Of a DNA stretch of 64,000 bases, positions 17,535 to 25,546 are shown piece by piece. Under the pieces are notes generated by a model. The model was not told where the DNA came from and made no database searches. It saw nothing but the letters and a program-made list of their open reading frames with translations. The stretch comes from an uncultured Spirochaetaceae bacterium (GTDB taxonomy: Bacteria > Spirochaetota > Spirochaetia > Sphaerochaetales > Sphaerochaetaceae). The stretch spans positions 97,481 to 161,480 of the forward strand of contig CALXOL010000003.1 of NCBI GenBank assembly GCA_944390015.1. Direction: 5' to 3'. How positions within the stretch are numbered: the stretch's first letter is position 1; each line of letters begins with the position of its first letter. The translations under genes and the position numbers were made by a program.

Positions 17535-17654
17535 GGCTGCCACCCAGAGCACCTGAACTGCCGGACAAGCACCGCACTCAGCACATTAGCATCCGGCTTC
17601 TGTCCTCACGGACAGGGAGAGACAGTCAGCTCCCCCATGCTGTTTCTTTCTTTT
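17535..17654 (-). ncRNA. Candidate omegaRNA / right-end RNA of the TnpB element
   Basis: The stretch just 3' of tnpB on the minus strand folds readily. It contains CTGTCC-GTGA-GGACAG (17615-17600) with a GNRA-like loop, and a long-range GCCGGA (17597-17592) with TCCGGC (17565-17560) enclosing a G-rich segment. A GC-rich tail ends at GGTGGCAGCC (about 17535). TnpB guides are processed from exactly this position, with the guide taken from beyond the element end. The boundaries are my estimate. Confidence 0.5.
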
Positions 17655-19298
17655 TTACTTCAAGTTCTGTCTTTCTCCTCCCCGAGCTCTTATCCCGCTG
17701 TTAAGCACTTTCCTTCCTGAAAGCCTTATCCTTTCAATTTCCTCTTCATGCATCCTATTGAAGGAAGCGAAGCTGTTGATGCAATTCATCCCATCTATCA
17801 CCAACTGTCCCGTGCTATTGTCCGCAGTGGCATTGTAGAGTAGAAATGAAGAATACAGATCCCTCTGCACGATTGTTCCATCTGAAAGGGGGAACATCCT
17901 CTCAGAGAGCTTCCTCTTCACATACTCCCTATTCGTGTGATCATATTGCGAAGCCCTGTAGTCATAAGGGACTTCAAGGTATCTACCACCGGAAGATGTG
18001 AATTTCATCTCAATCCGGCTCTGGAAATATCCGGGACAACGGATCCTTACAGACTTGCCGAATCTCTTCTTCCTGTTTGTCCTCCCTGATTTCTCATTGA
18101 CTGTTGTCTCCTTTGAGCGGAGCATCAGCTTCTTCGCATTCTTCGCCTCTGTGATGAATACATCCCCAAGACTCCTCATATGGTTCACATCCTCCCTGAT
18201 AGCGAGGTGGCGGTTGATGGAGTTCTTACGATGAAGAGAGGAGAGTTTTTTCCTGTTTTCGACATAGTTCTTTGAGAAGGTCCACTTCCCGCATCTTTTC
18301 CTTACTGTTCCATCATCATTGAAATTCTGAGGATTCATCTCCCTTATTGAACGGTCAAGCCTCCTTAAAAGAAGTCTTTCTTTTCTTTCGCTCCTTGATA
18401 TGGCATTACCGCGCTCTGCAAGGTTCCTGAGGCCGCACTCTTTATCAGAAGTGTAGGCAATCGTCTGAGTGCCGATGTCGCAGCCGATGATGCCGGTTCC
18501 ATACTTGTGACGATATGAGCCATCCTTGTTGAACTTCGCCATTGCCTTTCCTTCAATCGTGAGATAGATGAACACCCTGAGCCTTCCTCTTATCTCCTCG
18601 CACTTCAGTGCGGCATAACATGGACGATAGGTGTCATGGATTTTCCCGGTCTCAGAAAAGAGCTTTGCCGCCTTCTCATCAACCTCTTCACTGTGAGCCA
18701 GATAATCGAGTACCGCATCAGCCTCATCCCTCTCGAACCTGTCCCTTATTATCGGGGAGAAGGTGATGCCATCACATGAGAGAATCAGATGGTTGTTAAT
18801 GTTCTTCACCGTGATGATCCTCTCAATCTGCTTGGCCCTTAGGATGGGGAGAGCACCTCTCCTCTGGAAATGGATCATTTTCCCTTCTTCATACAGAACC
18901 TTCTCAACTCCTTTCCAGATATCCTCGGCACGGGTTAGGGCGAACACACTGGGAAGCTTGAATTTCTTTCCAATCGGAATCATGGCTTTCCTGCAGAAGT
19001 CCTAGCTCACACCATACTCAATCTGCATGGCCTTCATCTGAGCAGAAAGATGCGATTTCAATGCATTGTCACCATTCTCAGAAGCCTTGCCGTAAAGTGT
19101 TTTCAGCTTCCTGTACCTTTTTGTCCTGAGAAGCTGAATGATGCTGTTCCTCATCAATGCTGTAAGCTCGTTGCCGGCAAGGCGGAGACGGTCTGCGATG
19201 CTGAAGATCCTTCTCTTTTCATCCTCGCTCATATCTGCCTCGATTACGAGGACATGCCTTGAACTCTTCTTTCTTAAGGATTTCATGTCGTCATCCAA
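17655..19298 (-). pseudogene. tnpB: tnpB (RNA-guided nuclease family) interrupted by an in-frame TAG
   Basis: One frame of about 547 codons is split by a single amber codon at 19004-19002: 98 residues (TTG start at 19298, GGAGG 7 bases upstream), stop, then the frame continues as DFCRKAMIPIGKKFKL to 17655. The first part is the helical N-terminus (NELTALMRNSIIQLLRTKRY). The second holds wedge and RuvC domains with the triad still present: GCDIGTQTIAYTS (Asp), FITEAKNAKKL (Glu), VQRDLYSSFLL (Asp). The region where TnpB normally has a four-Cys zinc ribbon (after ASQYDHTNRE) has no Cys pairs. An ATG at 18983 could still make a truncated 442-residue product. Confidence 0.82.
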
Positions 19299-19534
19299 TG
19301 GCGCACCTCCTTGTCCTTCATTGATTATATTATACCATATATCGTGATATCTTCATATAGCAGAATGAAATATTCTGATTATTCATGGCATTTCAGGTGC
19401 TGGCTGTGGCAGAACGGGAGGAAGGGACGAATATATGCATGTTAAGGTTTGTCTTACTTCTCTAATCCCATATTCTGTTGCTTACATCCCATATGCAAGC
19501 ATACGGGTTTTACGCAACTGGTTTATAACTGGAA

Positions 19535-19574
19535 TAAAAAAGCGTAAGTCATTTGATTAGCAAACAACTTACGC
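19535..19574 (-). terminator. Terminator after tRNA-Val
   Basis: Minus strand: GCGTAAGT (19574-19567) pairs with ACTTACGC (19549-19542), followed by six T. It lies directly after the tRNA 3' end and closes the trmD/tRNA unit. Confidence 0.85.
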
Positions 19575-19576
19575 AA

Positions 19577-19648
19577 TGGGCGGTACAGGGTTTGAACCTG
19601 TGACTTCAACCACGTCAAGGTTGCACTCTCCCACTGAGTTAACCGCCC
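19577..19648 (-). tRNA. tRNA-Val (anticodon GAC)
   Basis: 72 bases without an encoded CCA. Acceptor arms GGGCGGT/ACCGCCC with discriminator A, D-arm with AGTGGGAGAGT, and an anticodon stem CAACC/GGTTG enclosing loop TTGACGT (anticodon GAC). The T-arm ACAGG-TTCAAAC-CCTGT completes the cloverleaf. The 3' end faces the accessory patch at 15.2-19.5 kb, but I find no duplicated 3' end that would mark an integrase attachment site. Confidence 0.95.
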
Positions 19649-19704
19649 GAACATGAAGAAGATATCACCTTTTAACAGATGATGTCAAGCACATGAAATC
19701 AATG

Positions 19705-20958
19705 TCAGCATTGTTCAGATTCTAAGGTCCTCAAACTTTGAAATAATGAAATCTTATCCTCATCAGGCTTTATGCCAAGGAGGGCGAAAAACTCCTCTTT
19801 TTTGATACCTACTTCCTCAAGAGAGGGAATAAGACTTACAATATCCCTATATCTGTCTGCTATTCCCGCTTTCTGCATCCCTTTAAGCATCACAACTCCA
19901 TTCCCGTTAACGATGATATTATCAAGGGTGAGATTACCGTGAGAAAATACACAATCTTCTTTAACCTGTGCGTCCTCAACATCCTGAAGCATCATCCAGC
20001 CTTTATATGAAAGGTGCTTCTTTTTCAAATTCTCAATTGTCAGCTTTATGTCCTCAGAGCATGGACATGATGATATATCCATAGCCCAGAATGCTTTAAG
20101 AAGCATTACCGAGGTCTTAAGGATCCTGTTCCTTGTTGAGGCGCTCAGCACTCTTCCCTTCTTTTTTGAGAGCAAGAGATAGCTATCATCCTCATATAGG
20201 ATTTCAGCAACAGGGAAGCTTTGGCTCATCCATCTGATGATCTCAGCCTCATTGCCGTAAGCCTTATGAAGAGAACAATAAGTGAATTCACGGTCTTCTC
20301 CAAGCATGTCAGGGCGTAGGCGAATCGTCTCTTTCACCGACTCTATCTCATTAAAACTTCTGATTTTCTCCCTATCCCCGCTAAGAAGAACAGGAGGAAC
20401 GCCTTTTCCTCCAAATAAAGCAGGATGTGTGTACTGGGGATACTCTAGAATTCCATTCTCAAAACTCTCCTCTTTCGCAGAAGTTCCTCTTAGCGCCCCT
20501 TCAAGAAGACGGGTAACCGCCTCTGCAGTGATTATTGCGGCACTTTCACCCCCGGTGAGAATGTAATCTCCGATTGAAAGCTCATAATCAACATAACTCC
20601 TGAACCTCTCATCAACACCTTCATAATGCCCTGCAATAAGAATGATATGCTCCTCTTTTGCCAGCTCGTGAGCAATCGGCTGGGAGAATTTCTTTCCCTT
20701 AGGGCCCATGAGTATTGTTTTTGCACCAACTGTTTTTACTGCATTGAGTGCATTTGCCATCGTATCAACTCTCAGCAGAAGCCCAGAGCCCCCACCATAG
20801 GGAGAGTCATCCACCTTGCGGAAACAGCCATCGGCATATTTCCTGATATCAACAACATCAAAAGTTACAAGTCCTTTCTTCTGAGCCCTTTTGATCACAG
20901 GATAGTTTAAAAAGCTCGAAAACGATTCTGGGAATATTGTAAGAAAAGTTATCTTCAT
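19705..20958 (-). CDS. trmD: TrmD tRNA (m1G37) methyltransferase fused to a degenerate APH-like lobe
   Basis: 417 residues from the ATG at 20958; a longer frame to 21003 would include the upstream gene's terminator. Residues 1-220 are full TrmD, the trefoil-knot SAM enzyme: DDSPYGGGSGLLL, LMGPKGKKFSQ, AGHYEGVDERF, SIGDYILTGGESA and YPQYTHPALFGG. Residues about 233-417 resemble aminoglycoside phosphotransferases from helix C onward: NEAEIIRWM, SYLLLSKKKGRVL, then SHGNLTLDNIIV in place of HGDxxxxN, and KAGIADRYRDIVSL. The catalytic HGD is HGN (Asn342) and the DLG metal Asp is missing. The ATP-binding N-lobe is absent, so kinase activity is unlikely. Typical TrmD is about 230-250 residues. Confidence 0.9.
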   Translation of the reverse strand: MKITFLTIFPESFSSFLNYPVIKRAQKKGLVTFDVVDIRKYADGCFRKVDDSPYGGGSGLLLRVDTMANALNAVKTVGAKTILMGPKGKKFSQPIAHELAKEEHIILIAGHYEGVDERFRSYVDYELSIGDYILTGGESAAIITAEAVTRLLEGALRGTSAKEESFENGILEYPQYTHPALFGGKGVPPVLLSGDREKIRSFNEIESVKETIRLRPDMLGEDREFTYCSLHKAYGNEAEIIRWMSQSFPVAEILYEDDSYLLLSKKKGRVLSASTRNRILKTSVMLLKAFWAMDISSCPCSEDIKLTIENLKKKHLSYKGWMMLQDVEDAQVKEDCVFSHGNLTLDNIIVNGNGVVMLKGMQKAGIADRYRDIVSLIPSLEEVGIKKEEFFALLGIKPDEDKISLFQSLRTLESEQC

Positions 20959-20978
20959 ATATCCAAGCAGCAAGTTTG

Positions 20979-21012
20979 AAAAAAAGAGGACTGAAACACA
21001 CATTCAGTCCTC
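20979..21012 (-). terminator. Terminator after glycerate kinase gene
   Basis: Minus strand: GAGGACTGAA (21012-21003) pairs with TTCAGTCCTC (20995-20986), followed by seven T. It separates the glycerate kinase gene from trmD, so trmD needs its own start in the 20 bases before its ATG or readthrough. Confidence 0.88.
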
Positions 21013-21022
21013 CCTATCTTGT

Positions 21023-22159
21023 TTAACCTATTATCGCCTTCTGGTATCTCAACAGGTTGTCAACGGTGAGAGCGAGATCACTCTTTGCCCTTGGCCTGGC
21101 CTCCTTATAAGGAACGGCGACACGGTTCGTAGAGAAGATGCCTGTAACACCTTCACTATAGGCGTTCTCAATGTTGTCTCCAATGTCCCCTACTATGGCA
21201 ATCACCTTAACGCCCTTAGCCTTGGCCTTCCTGGCAACTCCTATTACGACCTTACCTCTCAGGCTCTGGCCATCGATCTTCCCCTCTCCCGTGTAAACGA
21301 AATCAGTACCATCGAGAAGATCATCGAAGTGCACGGTCTCAAGCACGGTCTCAATTCCCATCTGAAGTTTTGACTTGAAGTATGCTGCCATACCTCCTCC
21401 CATTCCTCCGGCGGCACCGGAGCCGGGGATACTCTGCACGTCAACAGAGCAGTCCCTCTTCATTACTTCAGCAAGAGTCCTCATCTTGTCATCAAGCATC
21501 TTCACCATCGCCTCATCAGCACCCTTCTGCGGACCATAAATCGCGGGAGCGCCCTCTGGGCCATAGAACGGATTGTCGATATCGCACATGGTAACGATCT
21601 CAACCTTCTTAAGAGACTCGTCAATACTGCTAGTATCGATTCTTACTACCTCATCCATGCTCTCACCAAGCGGTGTGAACTTCTCACCTTTGGCGTTATA
21701 GAAACCGACTCCACAGGCCGATGCCAGACCACATGCGGCATCATTTGTAGCAGATCCACCAAGACCGAGGATGATCTTTGATACCCCTTTTCTAGCGGCA
21801 TCGATCATAAGCTCCCCAACCCCGTATGTCGTCGTCTTTGATGGGTCTTTCCTATCTCCAACCATTGGAAGTGCAGCAGCGGCGGCCATCTCAATGACAG
21901 CGACATTACCAGGAAGGATTCCGTAATACCCTTTCACCTTCTCTCCAGGATACGGACCTGTGACCTCCTTGTATATCTTCTCGCCCCCTACTGCATCCAA
22001 AAAAGCATCAACACTGCCTTCTCCTCCATCAGCAACGGGAATACTTATCACCTCACAATCGGGATAATGCCTTAAGATAACGCTCTTCATCGTCTGGCAG
22101 ATCTCACTTGAAGACATCGTCCCTTTGAATGAATCTGGAATCAGAATCACCTTTTTCAT
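21023..22159 (-). CDS. Glycerate kinase
   Basis: 378 residues, full length for the GlxK/GarK glycerate kinase family, with N-terminal ILIPDSFKGTMSS, PVADGGEGSVDAFL, GGSATNDAACGLASA and PGSGAAGGMGGGMAA. It phosphorylates D-glycerate, the product of the neighbouring GarR-type reductase, to 2-phosphoglycerate (2-kinase type expected in the glucarate/galactarate pathway). Ribosome site GGAGG before 22159. It lies after a terminator that follows garR, so it is partly uncoupled from the upstream operon. Confidence 0.93.
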   Translation of the reverse strand: MKKVILIPDSFKGTMSSSEICQTMKSVILRHYPDCEVISIPVADGGEGSVDAFLDAVGGEKIYKEVTGPYPGEKVKGYYGILPGNVAVIEMAAAAALPMVGDRKDPSKTTTYGVGELMIDAARKGVSKIILGLGGSATNDAACGLASACGVGFYNAKGEKFTPLGESMDEVVRIDTSSIDESLKKVEIVTMCDIDNPFYGPEGAPAIYGPQKGADEAMVKMLDDKMRTLAEVMKRDCSVDVQSIPGSGAAGGMGGGMAAYFKSKLQMGIETVLETVHFDDLLDGTDFVYTGEGKIDGQSLRGKVVIGVARKAKAKGVKVIAIVGDIGDNIENAYSEGVTGIFSTNRVAVPYKEARPRAKSDLALTVDNLLRYQKAIIG

Positions 22160-22215
22160 ATATATCCTCCTTTCTGAATTTTAACTTTAAATAAGACAAA
22201 AATAAAACAAAATTA

Positions 22216-22250
22216 CTTAAAAAGCAGGGGGAGATCTAATTCTCCCCCTG
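22216..22250 (-). terminator. Terminator between garR and glycerate kinase gene
   Basis: Minus strand: CAGGGGGAGA (22250-22241), loop ATTAGA, TCTCCCCCTG (22234-22225), then CTTTTT. A strong hairpin with ten perfect pairs. Confidence 0.9.
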
Positions 22251-22288
22251 AAAGAAACAAAACAATGACTATCGGTTATGATTCCCTC

Positions 22289-23173
22289 TTACTTTATGAT
22301 TGAGGTATCGGAAATCTTCTCATAGTAGCGGGCAAGCGCGCTATGGTCATCCTTCTCGAACCCATAAGCCTTGAGAGACTGCATCATCTCCATGACCTCA
22401 CCTGTGAGTGGAACAGGTGCGTTAACTGCATGGGCTGCGTTCAAAGCATTTGTGAGATCCTTGATATGGAGCTCGATCCTGAATCCTGGCTTATAGTTTC
22501 CAGCAATCATCATAGGAGCCTTGGCATCCATTACCGTTGATCCTGCAAGTCCGCCGCGGATTGCCTGATATACGAGCTCTGGATCTGCTCCGACCTTCTT
22601 ACTGAAAGTAAGTGCTTCTGCAACAGCTGCGATATTGCATGCGACTACGATCTGGTTTGCAAGCTTGGCGATGTTACCAGCACCAAGAGAACCAACATAT
22701 GTAACAGATGCTGCCATTGCCTTTAAAACAGGAAGGAACCTATCGAAGTCCTCCTTCTCTCCTCCGACCATGACTGAGAGCGTTCCATCAATAGCCTTTG
22801 GCTCACCACCTGATACAGGTGCATCAAGCATCTTACATCCCTTCTTTGCAAGCTCTTCTCCAATCTTCTTACTCTCAACCGGGTCGATCGAAGACATATC
22901 AATCAGTGTGAATCCTGGTTTTGCAGTCTCTGCGATACCGTTCTCTCCAAGAACAGCTGATCTTACCTGAGGACTGTTCTGAACCATAGTGATGATCACG
23001 TCAACTTCCTTTGCCATCTCAGCACCGTTGGCTGCGCTTTTTGCACCACATGATACGAGGTCTGCCACATGATCCTTATTAAGATCGCAGACAACAAGCT
23101 CGTGGCCGGCCTTGATAAGGTTCTTTGCCATCGGGCGACCCATGATTCCTAGTCCGATAAATCCAATTTTCAT
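22289..23173 (-). CDS. garR: 2-hydroxy-3-oxopropionate (tartronate semialdehyde) reductase
   Basis: 294 residues from the ATG at 23173, with AGGAGG (23188-23183 region) at a suitable distance, rather than the longer frame to 23209. Beta-hydroxyacid dehydrogenase family: Rossmann motif GFIGLGIMGRPMAKNL, substrate motif DAPVSGGEPKA, catalytic Lys in GAGNIAKLANQIVVA. It reduces tartronate semialdehyde to D-glycerate with NAD(P)H. Its ATG is one base after the stop of the aldolase gene, matching consecutive pathway steps. Confidence 0.92.
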   Translation of the reverse strand: MKIGFIGLGIMGRPMAKNLIKAGHELVVCDLNKDHVADLVSCGAKSAANGAEMAKEVDVIITMVQNSPQVRSAVLGENGIAETAKPGFTLIDMSSIDPVESKKIGEELAKKGCKMLDAPVSGGEPKAIDGTLSVMVGGEKEDFDRFLPVLKAMAASVTYVGSLGAGNIAKLANQIVVACNIAAVAEALTFSKKVGADPELVYQAIRGGLAGSTVMDAKAPMMIAGNYKPGFRIELHIKDLTNALNAAHAVNAPVPLTGEVMEMMQSLKAYGFEKDDHSALARYYEKISDTSIIK

Positions 23174-23174
23174 A

Positions 23175-24089
23175 TTAGTTTTCCTCCGAAATTGTATATC
23201 CGTTTTCAATAAATACTTTCTTTAGTCCCTCAATCTGGGCTTCCGTTGAAGGCTTATTAGGCAGGAAAGGCTTACCTAAGCTTCTTCCCATGAGGTTCCC
23301 ACAATCCTTCATCGCCACAGGGAAGGATGACTTATCCATCTGAAGCCTGATTGGATTGAGACGGAATTGCGCCTCAAGCGCTCCCTTCAGGTCTCCCGCG
23401 ACGAACTTGTCGTAAATCGAGCAGACGAGCTCAGGAATGAAGTTCGCAGTACAGCAGACTGCGCCGACTGCGCCAACTGCGAGAGCTGGGAAGATAGCAG
23501 TATCTTTTCCGCACATGACCTTGAAACCAACGTCCCTGTTTCTCCTGATGAATTCCTCCGTCTGTGTGATATCACCGGAGCTGTCCTTCATACCGATGAT
23601 GTTCTCTTTTTCATGGCAAAGCCTTGAAACGAGATCCTGGCTGATGCCGTACCCCGTTCTTCCAGGATTGTTATATAGGAGCATCGGAGTTTCCTTAAGG
23701 GCATCTGCGATCGATGCAAAATGCGTATAAAGCTCATCCTCCGTAGGTTTTAAGAACATAGGCTGAAGAACGGATACTGCATTTACTCCAAGCTCTTTAG
23801 CCATCAATGCGAGTTCAATGCATTTTTTCGTCCTGATTGCTCCGACTCCCATGTATACGGGAACCCTGCCTTTCACCTGATCGATGATGATTCTCAGAAT
23901 AGCCTCCTGCTCATCCTTATCCATCATGTAGAATTCGCTGTTTGATCCGAATGCGAGGATTCCGCTTATTCCACGCTCGATCATGTAGTCTATATGTTCC
24001 CTGAGCTTAGGTTCATTCACCTTCTCATTTTCATCTATCGGCGTTGCAATCGGTGGTACAATGCCTTTGAAAAATGAAGTATCCATCAT
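23175..24089 (-). CDS. DapA-family aldolase/dehydratase of aldarate catabolism
   Basis: 304 residues, dihydrodipicolinate synthase/N-acetylneuraminate lyase fold. Schiff-base Lys lies in IGMKDSSGD (about residue 165), catalytic Tyr in LLYNNPGRTGYG, and the substrate loop is GSNSEFYMMD. The context of two glucarate dehydratases, galactarate dehydratase, GarR and glycerate kinase, with no garL, suggests it cleaves 5-keto-4-deoxyglucarate to pyruvate and tartronate semialdehyde. The alternative is the 5-dehydro-4-deoxyglucarate dehydratase (KdgD) reaction, which would make GarR and glycerate kinase pointless here. Start 24089 has AGGAGG. Confidence 0.82.
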   Translation of the reverse strand: MMDTSFFKGIVPPIATPIDENEKVNEPKLREHIDYMIERGISGILAFGSNSEFYMMDKDEQEAILRIIIDQVKGRVPVYMGVGAIRTKKCIELALMAKELGVNAVSVLQPMFLKPTEDELYTHFASIADALKETPMLLYNNPGRTGYGISQDLVSRLCHEKENIIGMKDSSGDITQTEEFIRRNRDVGFKVMCGKDTAIFPALAVGAVGAVCCTANFIPELVCSIYDKFVAGDLKGALEAQFRLNPIRLQMDKSSFPVAMKDCGNLMGRSLGKPFLPNKPSTEAQIEGLKKVFIENGYTISEEN

Positions 24090-24194
24090 AGCCTCCTAAA
24101 TTGTTGATTTAAGCTTATTACAAGCTAATATATTTGTCAAACAATATTTGAATATTTTTAGCAATTTCTAAAAATTTATAATATCGTTATATTT

Positions 24195-25541
24195 TTATCT
24201 AACAAGACACGGTTTTTTAGAATCATAAACCCAGTTTGGGATAAGATACTGCATGTATTCAGCATCGTTCCTATCATGACTGGCCAGTGACTCATAAAGT
24301 CTGTTCGCCTCCTCAAGGCGTGCCCTATTAATATGCACACCAAGCCCCGGAGCATCGGGAAGGATGATCTTTCCCCCTCTTATCTCAGGAGTATCAAGAA
24401 GCAGGTTCTGCCCATCCTGCCAGATCCAGTGCGTATCAAGCGGTGCGATGTTTCCTACAGCAGATGCTCCCACCTGGGCAAAGGCCGCAAGGGTGATATC
24501 GAAATGGTTATTCGAATGTATTCCCCAGGTCAGGCCCCAAGGCTTTAAAAGCTGCGACATGCGTATGGTCCCATCAAAGCCCCAGAAATGAGGATCTGCG
24601 AGTATGATGTCACAGGCAGATTCTATCACCGTATGATAAAGCTGTCTCCAGTTCGTCGCAATCATGTTGGTTGCCACTGGGAGGTTTGTCGCATTCTTGA
24701 ACTCCCTCATTATCTCACGGCCTGAAAATCCGTCCTCCGGGCCACACGGATCCTCGACATATGTGACAAGCCCCTTCATCTCACGAGCCAGCTCAATCGC
24801 CTCTGAAAGCGACCATGCACCGTTTGGATCGATGTTTATACGTGCCTCAGGGAAGGCCTTCCTCAAGGCCTTGAGAGCCTCAAGCTCCTCTTTTCCGCTT
24901 AAAACTCCTCCTTTGAGTTTGAAGTTCGTTACCCCGTACTTCTCTTTGACTGCCGCGGCCTCCTCGACTATCCTCTCAGGAGTGAGAATAGTCTCTCTTC
25001 GTAAGCGGAACCATGGATCAGAGGAAGATGACTCATCGATGTATTTTAATGGGGCACCCTCGGCCTTGGCCTTATCGGAGACATAGAATAGATATCCCAG
25101 AATCTCAACCTCATCCCGTTGCTTGCCCTCCCCTAAGAGCTCCGCCATAGGAAGGCCAAGGAACTGCCCGAAAAGATCGAGGAGCGCACACTCCAGAGCC
25201 CACTCGGTCTTAACAACGAATTTCAGCTTGCTTATATCAAGCGTCTGTAAATCATCCCCGCCATTCCTCGTATTATCGTAGAGGGCATGGACATCCTGAA
25301 GGATGTGCCTGTAGGCTCCAATCTGCCTTCCCTCTACGAGAGGAATGAGGTTTTTCAGGAATGAGAGGGCATAGTCCCCTCCGTGTATCTCCCCTATCCC
25401 CTCATGCCCCGTGCTGTCGGTAAGAATGACAATGTTCCTGGTAAATACGGGAGCATGAGCTCCAGAAAGGGTCATCAGCATGCTGTCGTATCCTGCGACA
25501 GGGATGACCTCCATCTTGGTTATGATAGGAGTATCAGACAT
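24195..25541 (-). CDS. gudD: Glucarate dehydratase
   Basis: 448 residues, enolase superfamily (mandelate-racemase type glucarate dehydratase). Active-site blocks: FKLKGGVLSGKEE (K-x-K base), INIDPNGAW (metal Asp/Asn), YVEDPCGPEDG, ATNMIATNW, ADPHFWG and [11 protein letters not shown] (His of the His/Asp dyad). It dehydrates D-glucarate to 5-keto-4-deoxyglucarate. The ATG at 25541 has GAGGT upstream, and the gene follows a paralogue by 5 bases. The 105-base gap downstream, before the aldolase gene, may hold a promoter. Confidence 0.92.
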   Translation of the reverse strand: MSDTPIITKMEVIPVAGYDSMLMTLSGAHAPVFTRNIVILTDSTGHEGIGEIHGGDYALSFLKNLIPLVEGRQIGAYRHILQDVHALYDNTRNGGDDLQTLDISKLKFVVKTEWALECALLDLFGQFLGLPMAELLGEGKQRDEVEILGYLFYVSDKAKAEGAPLKYIDESSSSDPWFRLRRETILTPERIVEEAAAVKEKYGVTNFKLKGGVLSGKEELEALKALRKAFPEARINIDPNGAWSLSEAIELAREMKGLVTYVEDPCGPEDGFSGREIMREFKNATNLPVATNMIATNWRQLYHTVIESACDIILADPHFWGFDGTIRMSQLLKPWGLTWGIHSNNHFDITLAAFAQVGASAVGNIAPLDTHWIWQDGQNLLLDTPEIRGGKIILPDAPGLGVHINRARLEEANRLYESLASHDRNDAEYMQYLIPNWVYDSKKPCLVR

Positions 25542-25546
25542 GTTTT

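Larger units (their letters stand above)
17535..19412 (-). mobile_element. IS200/IS605-type TnpB-only element (no TnpA), degraded
   Basis: Comprises an interrupted tnpB and a structured right end, with no Y1 transposase or serine recombinase. Two 21-base stretches in opposite orientation (17537-17557 and 19392-19412) match at 17 of 21 positions, beginning with ten identical bases TTCAGGTGCT. They may be imperfect ends or the remnant of a second copy. An exact 11-bp direct repeat TTATACCATAT lies at 17493-17503 and 19330-19340. A CAGAAT/ATTCTG hairpin at about 19361-19377 could be a left-end structure. Limits are approximate. Confidence 0.5.

Noticed and set aside
15152..19576. Integrative island inserted at tRNA-Val
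   Set aside because: The accessory patch abuts the tRNA 3' end, but I find no integrase and no repeat of the tRNA 3' end. The patch may simply be accumulated insertions.
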